DNA of 64,000 nt from Streptomyces pseudovenezuelae (GCF_029892565.1 NZ_JARXVH010000006.1:372001-436000); one strand, 5' to 3'; shown: positions 8,902-17,682, numbered from the stretch's first letter. Notes: generated by a model not told the origin, from the letters alone. Made by a program: numbers and translations.

Positions 8902-9679
8902 CGGCCTGGTCCAGCGCCGACTGCAGGGACTGCTTGTAGCCGCCGCTCGTGTACGAGGCACCCGACACCGAGTCGATGTCCGCGGTGCCCTTGGCCACGG
9001 CCTCCTGGTTGAGCTTCGGGATGGCAAGCGCCGTCTTCTGGTCGCTGGTGCCGCCCTTGGGCGCCTGCACCGCCTCGGCCTTGGTGATCTTGCCGTTGCT
9101 GACGGTGATGCGGACCTGGACGGGGCCGTACATCGTCTGCGCGACGGCGCCCGTCACCGTCTTCGCCTGCGTGGAGCCGGAGCCGGTGCCGGAGGAGGAC
9201 CCCGTACCGCCGCCCTGCGCCTTGCCGGCCGCCTTCATCTTGTCGATGGCCGACTGGAGGGACTGCTTGTAGCCGCCGCTCGTGTACGTGGCGCTCGACA
9301 CCGAGTCGATGTCCGCGCTCTGTGCGGCGACGGCCTCCTGGTTGAGCTTCGGGACGGCCAGGGCGGTCTTCTGGTCGCTGGTGCCGCCCTTGGGGGCCTG
9401 GATCGCCTCGGCCTTGGTGATCTTGCCGTTGCTGACGGTGAGCCGTACCTGGACGATGCCGTACTCGGTCTGGGCCGGGTTCCCGTCGACGGTGCCCGTG
9501 CCGGTGGCCGCGGCGCCGCCCTGGGGCGACTCCTGGGCCCCCACCGTCTGCTGCGGGACGACGCCGGCCGCCGCGGCGCCCGGGTCGGACGCCGGCTTCA
9601 GCGACAGCAGCAGCACCACGCCCGAGACGGTGGCGGCGGTGGCCAGCACGACACGCCGGATGGGATGACTCTTCCTCAT
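8894..9679 (-). CDS. membrane-anchored protein with two FMN-binding domains
   Basis: This 261-residue protein has a basic N-terminus, one hydrophobic anchor (about residues 9-27), and two FMN_bind domains (about 60-147 and 174-258) joined by a Gly/Ser linker. Each domain ends with a covalent flavin motif: D125-SVSSA-T131 and D236-SVSGA-S242, followed by YTSGGYKQSLQSA. In this family ApbE attaches FMN to the last Thr/Ser. The two domains are close copies in protein and DNA, so they arose by duplication. It lies between the ferric-reductase-like gene and apbE, which fits an electron carrier outside the membrane. The start has AGGAGC upstream. Confidence 0.92.
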   Translation of the reverse strand: MRKSHPIRRVVLATAATVSGVVLLLSLKPASDPGAAAAGVVPQQTVGAQESPQGGAAATGTGTVDGNPAQTEYGIVQVRLTVSNGKITKAEAIQAPKGGTSDQKTALAVPKLNQEAVAAQSADIDSVSSATYTSGGYKQSLQSAIDKMKAAGKAQGGGTGSSSGTGSGSTQAKTVTGAVAQTMYGPVQVRITVSNGKITKAEAVQAPKGGTSDQKTALAIPKLNQEAVAKGTADIDSVSGASYTSGGYKQSLQSALDQAGG

Positions 9680-9708
9680 CGGTTTCTGAGCTCCTGAAGT
9701 CCCGTCGC

Positions 9709-11091
9709 TCACATCTCGAACGACTCGTGATGGATGCGGCGGGCGGGCACTCCCGCGCCGCGCAAGGCTTCGTACACGGACTGCGCGAACCCGGGCGGGC
9801 CGCACATGAACACGTCGTGGTCGTCGATGTCCGGCAGCTTCTGCCGCAGCCGCTCCGCCGAGATGTCGGGGCGTTCGCCGTCCGGGCTGTTGACCGCGTA
9901 CATCAGGCGGGCGCCGCGGTCGTTGGCGATGGCGGCGAGCTCGTCCCACAGGGCCAGGTCCTGGGTGGTGTTGGCCCGGTACAGGAGCGTGATGTCGCCG
10001 GACGCGCCGGGCAGCGTCTCGAACAGCGCCCGCATCGGCGTGATGCCGACCCCGCCCGCGACCAGCAGCACCTTGCCGCGGCTGCGGCGCTGGGCGGTCA
10101 GCGCGCCGTAGGGACCCTCGGCCCACACCTTGGTGCCGGGCGTCAGTTCGCGCAGCCGCGTGCTGTGGTCGCCGATCGCCTTCACCGTGATCCGCAGCAT
10201 GTCGGGGCGGGGCGCCGCCGACAGCGAGTACGGGTGGGAGGAGAACCGCATGCCCGGCGCCAGGAACCGCCAGCGGAAGAACTGCCCCGCCTGCGCGCCC
10301 ATCCGGTGCAGTTTGCGCCCGCTGATGAGCACCGACACGATGCCCGGCGTCTCCTCGATGACCGCCTCGACGCGCATGCGATGGCGGAAGTTGAGCCGGA
10401 TCGGGGAGAGGATGCGGTACCAGAGGACCAGCGCGGTGACCGCCCCGTACAGCACGTACCAGAAGGTCTTGGCGGTCGGCTCGACGGCGAAGTCGTTGCC
10501 GGTGGAGATCTGGTGCCAGAAGGTCAGGAAGACCGCCGCGTACGTCAGCAGGTGGACGTGGTACCAGGTGTCGTACGGGATCAGCTTGCGGATCCCGCCG
10601 ACCGAGATCAGCCCGATGAAGAACAGCAGGCCGGTGCCGATGGCGGCCTTGCCCATGTCCGGCAGCTGGTTCACGGAGTCGATGGTCTGCTGGACGATGT
10701 CGCCGAGCGACCTGCCGGCCTGCAGCGCGTAGCCCCACATCGTGAGGAACACGTGCGCGAGCACCAGGCAGACCGTGTAGCGGCCGGACATCGCGTGCCA
10801 GCGGGCCACCCGGTCCGAGCCCACCCGGCGTTCCAGGGCGGGCACCCGGGCCATCTGCAGGACGACGAGCGCCATCAGGTAGCCGGCCAGCAGGCCGGTG
10901 ATCCGGCCCGCGTTGAGGATCTTGCTGTTGTTGTCGGCGATCGACGGTGTGTTGTGCCACCACAGCCACAGCACGCCGACCGCGCCCGCGAACACCGCGA
11001 GCAGCAGGACGGTCGCCGGGGAGCGGCGCGGACGGATGCGGCGCATCGTCTGGCGGCGGGCGGCACGGCCGCCTGCGAGCGTGGTGGTCAC
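9709..11091 (-). CDS. ferric-reductase-like transmembrane NAD(P)H:flavin oxidoreductase
   Basis: This 460-residue protein has about six membrane helices in the first 230 residues with candidate heme histidines (RWHAMSGRYTVCLVLAHVF and WYHVHLLTYAAVFLTFWHQ). An FAD-binding barrel (HPYSLSAAP) and a pyridine-nucleotide domain (LLVAGGVGITPMRALFE, then CGPPGFAQSVYEAL) follow. The architecture passes electrons from cytoplasmic NAD(P)H through FAD and heme across the membrane. It is the first gene of a three-gene minus-strand unit with the FMN-binding protein and ApbE, which points to the flavin domains as acceptors. The final acceptor is unknown. Confidence 0.9.
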   Translation of the reverse strand: MTTTLAGGRAARRQTMRRIRPRRSPATVLLLAVFAGAVGVLWLWWHNTPSIADNNSKILNAGRITGLLAGYLMALVVLQMARVPALERRVGSDRVARWHAMSGRYTVCLVLAHVFLTMWGYALQAGRSLGDIVQQTIDSVNQLPDMGKAAIGTGLLFFIGLISVGGIRKLIPYDTWYHVHLLTYAAVFLTFWHQISTGNDFAVEPTAKTFWYVLYGAVTALVLWYRILSPIRLNFRHRMRVEAVIEETPGIVSVLISGRKLHRMGAQAGQFFRWRFLAPGMRFSSHPYSLSAAPRPDMLRITVKAIGDHSTRLRELTPGTKVWAEGPYGALTAQRRSRGKVLLVAGGVGITPMRALFETLPGASGDITLLYRANTTQDLALWDELAAIANDRGARLMYAVNSPDGERPDISAERLRQKLPDIDDHDVFMCGPPGFAQSVYEALRGAGVPARRIHHESFEM

Positions 11092-11194
11092 GTTTCCTCC
11101 GGGAACGGGGGCAAGGGGGTAGGCGTGGTCCCTTGGCCCTGAGATACGTGCCGTGACGCTCGTGTGTTCAGCCGTAACCGGAGTCTCCTACGAC

Positions 11195-11899
11195 TCAGTA
11201 GCGCGTGATCACCGTACTCCCGCCCGTCGTGCCGATCGCGATGTGCGGCTCGCTCCATGGCCGCACCCAGGTGAGGATCCTGCGCATCGCGTCGACGGGC
11301 ACGGAGACACAACCGGCCGTCGCCCCACGCCCGTTGACGTGGAGGAAGATCCCGGCGCCGCGACCCCGCACCCGCTGGTGGTAGTTGAAGCCGACGACGA
11401 GCGCGTACGCGTACTGCGTGGTGTAGGAGGCGAGTTGCTCGGACTCCGTGGCACGGCAGTCCTTCGGGCGTGGCTCGGTCCAGCGGTTGTAGGAACTCGA
11501 CGCGTTGTCCTCACACCACCAGGAACTCGCGTGCACCGGGCGGTACTTGTAGGCCGTCCCGCTCGGCGCGGCCTTGATGCCGAAGGCGAAGGGGAGGTCG
11601 TACAGCCCGGTGGGTGTGGTGTTGGTGCTCTGCTTGCGGGAGGCGCCCTCGACGAGCCCCTTCGCCCCGAACCGGGCCGCGGCCGAACCGGCCTTCACCC
11701 ACTGCCCGTTGCGCAGGTCCCACCACGTCACCGTCCCGGTGGTGGACCCGGTCGAGGAGGCCACGGCGGTGATCAGCTGGCTGCCGCCCCCGGTGTCCGC
11801 CATCCGGGCGGGCAGCGGAGCGGTGGCGTCGGGCGCGGCGGCGCCGAGCACGAGGAGGGAGGCGGAGACCAGGGAACCGGCGGCGAGAGCTGAGCGCAT
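11195..11899 (-). CDS. secreted L,D-transpeptidase-like protein (YkuD fold)
   Basis: This 234-residue protein has a short signal peptide ending near an Ala-rich site and a C-terminal catalytic region with HVNGRGATAGCVSVP, the His...Gly...Cys signature of YkuD-type L,D-transpeptidases. These enzymes crosslink peptidoglycan or anchor proteins to it. Streptomyces has many paralogues of this short secreted form, and their roles are mostly undefined. The start ATG at 11899 is three bases past the stop of the gene upstream on the same strand, so the two may be co-transcribed. Confidence 0.85.
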   Translation of the reverse strand: MRSALAAGSLVSASLLVLGAAAPDATAPLPARMADTGGGSQLITAVASSTGSTTGTVTWWDLRNGQWVKAGSAAARFGAKGLVEGASRKQSTNTTPTGLYDLPFAFGIKAAPSGTAYKYRPVHASSWWCEDNASSSYNRWTEPRPKDCRATESEQLASYTTQYAYALVVGFNYHQRVRGRGAGIFLHVNGRGATAGCVSVPVDAMRRILTWVRPWSEPHIAIGTTGGSTVITRY

Positions 11900-11902
11900 G
11901 GC

Positions 11903-12510
11903 TCAGACCGTAGAGGGCGGCAGCGGCAACGGCAGCCCGGGTAGGCCATCCAGGCTCGTGGCGATGTGGTCCTTCTTGGTGAAGTACGCGCTCAGCGAGT
12001 CGTCGTCCTCGCGCGCGAACCGCTTGCGATGCAGGTCGCGGTCCTCGTCGTACGACATGTGGGGCACCGCGTATCCGCAGCTGTCCCGGACGAGTTCGGC
12101 GCTCACGACGATGACCGCGCGCAGTCCGTGCCGGGTCGGGTCGATGTCCGGGAAGTGGGTGAGGAGTTCCTTGAAGCGGGGGTCGTCCCGGAAGACCGGT
12201 TCGCCGCGGCCGTGCACCCGCACGATGTTCGGCGGGCCCTGGAAGGCACACCACATCAGCGTGATCCGACCGTTCTCGCGCAGGTGCGCGATCGTCTCCG
12301 CGTTGGACCCGGCGAAGTCCAGATAGGCCACCGTGTGCTCGTCGAGCACCACGAAGGAACCCTTGAGGCCTTTGGGGGAGAGGTTGACCGTCCCGTCGCC
12401 GGACAGGGGAGCGGTCGCGGTGAAGAAAGGGGCTGCGCCTCGATGAACGTGCGCAGCCTGCCGTCTATGCGTTCGTATGTCTTTCCCACGTCAGCCGAGT
12501 ATGGCCGCAT
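11903..12510 (-). pseudogene. pyridoxamine 5'-phosphate oxidase family protein, frameshifted
   Basis: Two frames are needed to read one PPOX-like protein. From the ATG at 12510 (AAGGA upstream) the N-terminus reads GKTYERIDGRLRTFIEAQP. The rest, FFTATAPLSGDGTVNLSPKG and on to the stop at 11903, is in another frame. The break lies at the short A and G runs at 12426-12432, where one extra A on the plus strand would restore the frame. The remainder (HTVAYLDFAGSNAETIAHLRENGRITLMWCAFQG and beyond) looks intact and typical of F420/FMN-binding split-barrel proteins. This is either a recent one-base deletion or a sequencing error at a homopolymer. Confidence 0.8.
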
Positions 12511-12616
12511 GTCCTTCGCCTGTCTAAGGAATTGCCGGGTCCGTTTCGACGCGCACGGACCCCGCCGTGGCCACCCCGGCCGGCGCTCACTCGGGGCGGC
12601 CACAGCGCCTGTCACG

Positions 12617-13504
12617 TCACTGGGTGAGCGTGCAGGCGGCCAGGGAGTCCAGTCCGGCCGGCTTCTCGGCCGTGCGGCCGATGGAGATGGCGATGCGGTC
12701 GATGGTCGACGTCCGCTTGTCCGCCAACGGGCCGAGGATGGCGTTCTGGACGAAGTTGGCTCCGCCCTGGCCGACGGTGTCGACCAGGCGCTTGTCGGCC
12801 TCGTCGATCTGGGTCTGGAGGAGGGCGATGTTGCGGTCGACCTCGGCCTGCGCGGAGGCCGGGACGTCCGGCAGCTGCGAGGCGACGTCGGGGCAGCTGA
12901 TCGTGCCGACGCCGGTGTCCTCGGAACCGCCGGTCACGTCGCCCGCGCCCTCGGCGCCCTCCGCCGGGGAGGCCGTCTCGCTGGGCGCGGCGGAGACCTC
13001 GTCACCGGCGCCTGTGTCGTCACCCGTGCCCGTGTCGTCACCGGTGTCGTCGACGCCCCCGGCGTTCAGGGTGCAGGGCGCCAGCGCGTCCAGGCCGGTC
13101 GGCTTCTCGGCGGTGCGGCCGATGGCGGTGGCGATGCGGTTGACGGTGGCGATCCGCTTGTCCTCCAGCGGGCCGAGGATGGCGTTCTGGACGAAGTTGG
13201 CTCCGCCCTGGCCGACGGTGTCGACGAGGCGCTTGTCGGCCTCGTCGATCTGGGTCTGGAGGAGGGCGATGTTGCGGTCGACCTCGGCCTGCGCGGAGGC
13301 CGGGACGTCCGGCAGCTGCGAGGCGACGTCCGGGCAGGTGATCGTGCCCGGGTCGGCCAGCGTCCGGGCCGTGTTCCCGTTGCTCTTGGATGTCTCCCCG
13401 GCCAGCGCGGAACCGGCGATCACCGCGCCGGACAGCACCAGCGCGGCAGCACCGCCGATGAACGCGACACGGCGCTTGTTGTACTTCGGAAGAGCCCTGG
13501 ACAT
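12617..13504 (-). CDS. secreted protein with two near-identical repeats
   Basis: This 295-residue protein has a signal peptide (basic start, hydrophobic residues 13-35, AGSALA-G site) followed by two copies of a ~92-residue module (about 54-145 and 201-292). The modules are joined by an Asp/Gly/Thr-rich linker. Each module opens with a Cys (57, 204) and ends with a Cys (144, 291), suggesting one disulfide per module. The core reads VDRNIALLQTQIDEADKRL and looks helical. The two copies are almost identical over about 60 residues. I do not recognise a function. It is divergent from argG. Confidence 0.85.
   Translation of the reverse strand: MSRALPKYNKRRVAFIGGAAALVLSGAVIAGSALAGETSKSNGNTARTLADPGTITCPDVASQLPDVPASAQAEVDRNIALLQTQIDEADKRLVDTVGQGGANFVQNAILGPLEDKRIATVNRIATAIGRTAEKPTGLDALAPCTLNAGGVDDTGDDTGTGDDTGAGDEVSAAPSETASPAEGAEGAGDVTGGSEDTGVGTISCPDVASQLPDVPASAQAEVDRNIALLQTQIDEADKRLVDTVGQGGANFVQNAILGPLADKRTSTIDRIAISIGRTAEKPAGLDSLAACTLTQ
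12629..12904 (-). repeat. second copy of the duplicated secreted module
   Basis: This segment encodes residues 201-292 of the secreted protein and matches 13070-13345 almost base for base through its central part. A long shared run covers the region coding for ASQLPDVPASAQAEVDRNIA up to FVQNAILGPL. Near identity at the DNA level means recent duplication or gene conversion. Confidence 0.85.
13070..13345 (-). repeat. first copy of the duplicated secreted module
   Basis: This segment encodes residues 54-145 of the secreted protein. It pairs with the copy at 12629-12904; differences are concentrated near the module ends (for example EDKRIATVNR here against ADKRTSTIDR there). Confidence 0.85.
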
Positions 13505-13683
13505 GCGGATGCCTCACTCGGTCGGGGGTGGTCGGTGTGTACAAACGCGGCGCCTGCGTTCGGCGAGAGGTACGGGCAAGCGGTTTCTGCCGTTCAAAGG
13601 CGACGCAAAATTCTCGGCGCCCGCGCCCCGCCCGCATGCCGTCCCCGGGCCTCGCCGGACATCCACCCGACCCCGGATTGACG

Positions 13684-13730
13684 AATCATGCAGAGTGCTG
13701 CATACTCATGCATGTCAGCGAATGCACTGT
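13684..13730 (+). promoter_or_regulatory. ARG box region before argG
   Basis: Overlapping palindromes built from TGCAT/ATGCA stand 13-60 bases before argG: ATGCA at 13688, TGCAT at 13699, ATGCA at 13708, with a perfect inverted repeat TGCAT-ACTC-ATGCA at 13699-13712. A further AATGCA lies at 13721. This matches the half-sites seen before argC, so argG is probably repressed by the ArgR encoded at 7554. Confidence 0.75.
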
Positions 13731-13742
13731 GAGGAGAAACCC

Positions 13743-14936
13743 GTGACCGAGCGCGTCGTACTCGCCTACTCAGGCGGATTGGACACCTCCGTCGCCATCG
13801 GCTGGATCGCCGAGGAGACGGGCGCCGAGGTCATCGCCGTTGCGGTCGACGTCGGCCAGGGTGGCGAGGACCTGGACGTCATCCGCAAGCGCGCCCTCGC
13901 GTGCGGTGCGGTCGAGGCCGAAGTGGCCGACGCCAAGGACGAGTTCGCCGAGGAGTACTGCCTCCCGGCGATCAAGGCCAACGCCCTCTACATGGACCGC
14001 TACCCGCTGGTCTCCGCGCTCTCCCGGCCGACGATCGTCAAGCACCTGGTCGCCGCCGCCCACAAGCACGGCGCCACCACGGTCGCCCACGGCTGCACCG
14101 GCAAGGGCAACGACCAGGTCCGCTTCGAGGCCGGCATCGTCGCCCTCGCCCCCGACCTCAAGTGCATCGCCCCGGTCCGCGACTACGCGATGACCCGTGA
14201 CAAGGCGATCGCGTTCTGCGAGGACAAGAACCTCCCGATCGCGACCACCAAGAAGTCCCCGTACTCCATCGACCAGAACGTCTTCGGACGCGCCGTCGAG
14301 ACGGGCTTCCTGGAGGACATCTGGAACGCCCCGATCGAGGACATCTACGAGTACACCCAGAACCCGGCCGTCCAGCGTGACGCCGACGAGGTGGTCATCA
14401 CCTTCAAGGCGGGCGTCCCGGTCGCCCTCGACGGCAAGCCCGTCACCGTCCTGCAGGCCATCCAGCAGCTCAACGAGCGCGCCGGCGCCCAGGGCATCGG
14501 CCGGATCGACATGGTCGAGGACCGGCTGGTCGGCATCAAGTCCCGTGAGGTGTACGAGGCTCCGGGCGCGATCGCCCTGATCACGGCCCACCAGGAGCTG
14601 GAGAACGTCACCGTCGAGCGCGAACTGGCCCGCTACAAGCGGCAGGTCGAGCAGCGCTGGGGCGAACTGGTCTACGACGGCCAGTGGTTCTCCCCGCTCA
14701 AGCGCGCCCTGGACGGCTTCATCGACGAGGCCAGCCAGCACGTCAACGGCGATGTCCGCCTCACCCTGCACGGCGGCCGCGCGGTCGTCACCGGCCGGCG
14801 CTCCGAGTCGTCCCTGTACGACTTCAACCTCGCCACCTACGACACCGGCGACACCTTCGACCAGGCCGCGGCCAAGGGCTTCATCGACATCTACAGCCTC
14901 TCGTCGAAGATCGCCGCCAAGCGCGACCTGGCGTAA
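13743..14936 (+). CDS. argG: argininosuccinate synthase
   Basis: This 397-residue enzyme joins citrulline and aspartate using ATP. The ATP pyrophosphatase loop AYSGGLDTS is at residues 8-16; HGCTGKGNDQVRFE and SPYSIDQNVFGRAVE are also typical. The GTG at 13743 has a strong GAGGAGA site seven bases upstream; the long open frame extending further upstream is a shadow of the divergent gene. ARG boxes precede it. argH follows after 112 bases. Confidence 0.98.
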   Translation: MTERVVLAYSGGLDTSVAIGWIAEETGAEVIAVAVDVGQGGEDLDVIRKRALACGAVEAEVADAKDEFAEEYCLPAIKANALYMDRYPLVSALSRPTIVKHLVAAAHKHGATTVAHGCTGKGNDQVRFEAGIVALAPDLKCIAPVRDYAMTRDKAIAFCEDKNLPIATTKKSPYSIDQNVFGRAVETGFLEDIWNAPIEDIYEYTQNPAVQRDADEVVITFKAGVPVALDGKPVTVLQAIQQLNERAGAQGIGRIDMVEDRLVGIKSREVYEAPGAIALITAHQELENVTVERELARYKRQVEQRWGELVYDGQWFSPLKRALDGFIDEASQHVNGDVRLTLHGGRAVVTGRRSESSLYDFNLATYDTGDTFDQAAAKGFIDIYSLSSKIAAKRDLA

Positions 14937-15048
14937 TCCGCAGGTGCCTCACGCACGCTGATCTGACAGCCGCCTCCTCACCTGGAAAGGTGGGGAGGCG
15001 GTGGCACATCCACCCCCGTTCCGACCCCCTTCCGAGGAGTACGAGCAA

Positions 15049-16476
15049 GTGAGCAGCAACAGCGGTGACGTACGGCTCTGGGGCGGCCGTTTCGCCGACG
15101 GTCCCGCCGAGGCCCTGGCGAAGCTGTCCGCGTCCGTCCACTTCGACTGGCGGCTCGCGCCCTACGACATCGCCGGCTCGCGTGCCCACGCGCGCGTGCT
15201 GCACAAGGCGCACCTCCTCACGGACGACGAGCTGACCCGCATGCTCGCGGGCCTCGACCAGCTCGAAGCGAACGTCGCCGACGGCTCCCTCGTCGGCACG
15301 ATCGCCGACGAGGACGTCCATACGGCCCTGGAACGCGGCCTGTTGGAGATCCTCGGCCCCGACCTCGGCGGCAAGCTGCGCGCGGGCCGCTCCCGCAACG
15401 ACCAGGTCGCGACGCTGTTCCGCATGTACCTGCGCGACCACGCCCGTACCGTCGGCGGCCTGATCGCCGACCTCCAGGACGCGCTGATCGGCCTCGCGGA
15501 GGCCCACCCGGACGTGGCGATGCCCGGCCGCACCCACCTCCAGCACGCCCAGCCGGTCCTGTTCGCCCACCACGTCCTGGCCCACGTACAGCCTCTGTCC
15601 CGGGACGCGGAACGCCTGCGCCAGTGGGACGAGCGGACGGCCGTCTCCCCGTACGGCTCGGGCGCGCTGGCGGGTTCGTCCCTCGGCCTGGACCCGGAGT
15701 CGGTGGCCAAGGACCTCGGCTTCGAGCACGGCTCGGTCGCCAACTCGATCGACGGCACGGCCTCCCGCGACTTCGTCGCCGAGTTCGCCTTCATCACCGC
15801 GATGATCGGCGTGAACCTCTCCCGGATCGCCGAGGAGGTCATCATCTGGAACACGAAGGAGTTCTCCTTCGTCACCCTGCACGACGCCTTCTCCACGGGC
15901 TCGTCGATCATGCCGCAGAAGAAGAACCCGGACATCGCGGAGCTGGCGCGAGGCAAGTCGGGCCGCCTGATCGGCAACCTGACGGGCCTGATGGCCACGC
16001 TCAAGGCCCTCCCGCTGGCGTACAACCGCGACCTCCAGGAGGACAAGGAGCCGGTCTTCGACTCCATCGACCAACTCGAGGTCCTCCTCCCGGCGTTCAC
16101 CGGCATGATGGCCACCCTCACCGTCCACCGCGACCGCATGGAAGAGCTGGCCCCGGCCGGCTTCTCCCTGGCCACCGACATCGCCGAGTGGCTGGTCAAG
16201 CAGAACGTCCCGTTCAGGGTGGCGCACGAGGTCGCGGGGGAGTGCGTGAAGGTGGCGGAGGCCGAGGGCATCGAACTGGATGGCCTGACCGACCAACAGT
16301 TCGCGAAGATCTCCGCCCACCTGACCCCGGAGGTACGGACGGTCCTCAACGTCCCCGGTGCCTTGGCTTCGCGAGACGGCAGGGGAGGGACCGCCCCGAG
16401 CGCGGTGGCGATCCAGCTGACAGAGGTGAAGGCTGATGTGGAGGCACAGCACGCTTGGTCAACAGCGAAGCGGTAA
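15049..16476 (+). CDS. argH: argininosuccinate lyase
   Basis: This 475-residue lyase splits argininosuccinate to arginine and fumarate. The superfamily signature GSSIMPQKKNPD begins near residue 284, and the N-terminus LWGGRFADGPAE is typical. The GTG at 15049 has GAGGAG 10 bases upstream; an in-frame GTG at 15001 is less likely. No ARG box is seen between argG and argH, so it probably depends on argG transcription. Confidence 0.97.
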   Translation: MSSNSGDVRLWGGRFADGPAEALAKLSASVHFDWRLAPYDIAGSRAHARVLHKAHLLTDDELTRMLAGLDQLEANVADGSLVGTIADEDVHTALERGLLEILGPDLGGKLRAGRSRNDQVATLFRMYLRDHARTVGGLIADLQDALIGLAEAHPDVAMPGRTHLQHAQPVLFAHHVLAHVQPLSRDAERLRQWDERTAVSPYGSGALAGSSLGLDPESVAKDLGFEHGSVANSIDGTASRDFVAEFAFITAMIGVNLSRIAEEVIIWNTKEFSFVTLHDAFSTGSSIMPQKKNPDIAELARGKSGRLIGNLTGLMATLKALPLAYNRDLQEDKEPVFDSIDQLEVLLPAFTGMMATLTVHRDRMEELAPAGFSLATDIAEWLVKQNVPFRVAHEVAGECVKVAEAEGIELDGLTDQQFAKISAHLTPEVRTVLNVPGALASRDGRGGTAPSAVAIQLTEVKADVEAQHAWSTAKR

Positions 16477-16482
16477 GGGCTT

Positions 16483-16520
16483 TTAGGGGCGCGGGGAACT
16501 GCGCGAGCAACCACAACGCG
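16483..16520 (+). repeat. dispersed GGGGAACTGCGCGA element, copy 1
   Basis: AGGGGCGCGGGGAACTGCGC directly follows the argH stop. Related copies follow other gene ends at 19763-19810 and, inverted, at 55034-55082. I have seen this motif often downstream of Streptomyces genes. A role in mRNA 3' ends is possible but not shown. Confidence 0.6.
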
Positions 16521-16625
16521 TCCGCACCCGCCAAAGCACCACAACCACCCGAGCTCTGAAGCGAAGGTCATCGCGGGTTACGTTGGTCGGAAGCCGTACC
16601 GGAGCCGACCCATACGGAGCCCGCG

Positions 16626-17597
16626 ATGCCCTTCGCCCGACTGGCCACAGCGACAACCCCCACCTGCCACATCGGACTCGGTCTCGCCGCAGTAGGCCGC
16701 CCCGGCTACATCAACCTCGGCCGAGAAACCGACCTCGGAGAGAACCGTGGCGTCGACGAGATGCGCCGCCGCACCCACGACCTCCTGGACGCCGCGTACG
16801 CGCAGGGCGTCCGCTACTTCGACGCAGCCCGCTCCTACGGCCGCTCAGAGGAATTCCTCGCCGACTGGCTGAACGCCAACCCCGGCAAAAACGACGTAGT
16901 CATCGGCAGCAAGTGGGGCTACACCTATACCGCCGGCTGGACCACGGACGCTGAGCAGCACGAGGTCAAGGACCACACCGTCCAGACCTACGAACGCCAG
17001 CGCCGCGAAACCGCCGAGCTGCTGGGCGACCGTCTCGACCTCTACCAGATCCACTCCGTGACCCCGGACAGCCCGGCCCTCACGGACAAGGAACTCCAGG
17101 CCAAGCTGGCGGAGGCGGCGGGCCACGGCATCACCATCGGCTTCTCCACCAGCGGCCCCGCCCAGGCCGACGCCATCCGAGCCGCCCTCGCCGTGACGGT
17201 AGACGGCGAGCCCCTCTTCCGTACCGTCCAGTCGACGTACAACGCCCTGGAGACCTCGGCCGGCCCCGCCCTCGCGGAGGCGCACGACGCCGGTCTCACG
17301 GTGATCGTCAAGGAGGGCATGGCGAACGGCCGACTCGCGGACCCGTACGCGCCCGAAGCCGTCAAAGCCGTGGCCGAGGAAGTGAACCTGGGCTGCGACG
17401 CGGTCGCCCTCGCGTTGGTCCTCCGTGAACCCTGGGCCGGTGTCGTCCTCTCCGGCGCCGCGACCGCGGGCCAGCTCGCCTCCAACCTGCACGCGGCGGT
17501 CGTAGACCTGGACGAGGGCCGGCTGTCCCGCCTCGCGACGCTCGTCGAGGAGCCGCGGACGTACTGGGAGCAGCGCGGGCAGCTGCCCTGGCACTGA
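16626..17597 (+). CDS. aldo/keto reductase
   Basis: This 323-residue TIM-barrel oxidoreductase carries the catalytic set in order: Asp and Tyr in YFDAARSYGRSE, Lys in IGSKWGY, and His in YQIHSV. Such enzymes reduce aldehydes or ketones with NADPH. The C-terminus EQRGQLPWH is intact. The substrate is unknown. It stands alone between argH and a divergent-looking regulatory region. Confidence 0.9.
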   Translation: MPFARLATATTPTCHIGLGLAAVGRPGYINLGRETDLGENRGVDEMRRRTHDLLDAAYAQGVRYFDAARSYGRSEEFLADWLNANPGKNDVVIGSKWGYTYTAGWTTDAEQHEVKDHTVQTYERQRRETAELLGDRLDLYQIHSVTPDSPALTDKELQAKLAEAAGHGITIGFSTSGPAQADAIRAALAVTVDGEPLFRTVQSTYNALETSAGPALAEAHDAGLTVIVKEGMANGRLADPYAPEAVKAVAEEVNLGCDAVALALVLREPWAGVVLSGAATAGQLASNLHAAVVDLDEGRLSRLATLVEEPRTYWEQRGQLPWH

Positions 17598-17620
17598 GAG
17601 GTCCCTGGTGACCCGCCACC

Positions 17621-17682
17621 CATGAGACGGCCATGCCTGCGATGAGACGTCAGTGTCTCATGTGGGTTATGGTTGTCTCATG
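17621..17682 (+). promoter_or_regulatory. nested palindromic operator of the TetR gene
   Basis: Four copies of one half-site lie here: TGAGAC at 17623 and 17643, GTCTCA at 17655 and 17675. The inner pair forms TGAGACGTCAGTGTCTCA. The outer pair is placed exactly symmetrically around the same centre (17651.5), each 20 bases from its inner neighbour. The last half-site overlaps the ATG of the TetR gene. This is the expected autoregulatory operator. Confidence 0.8.
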
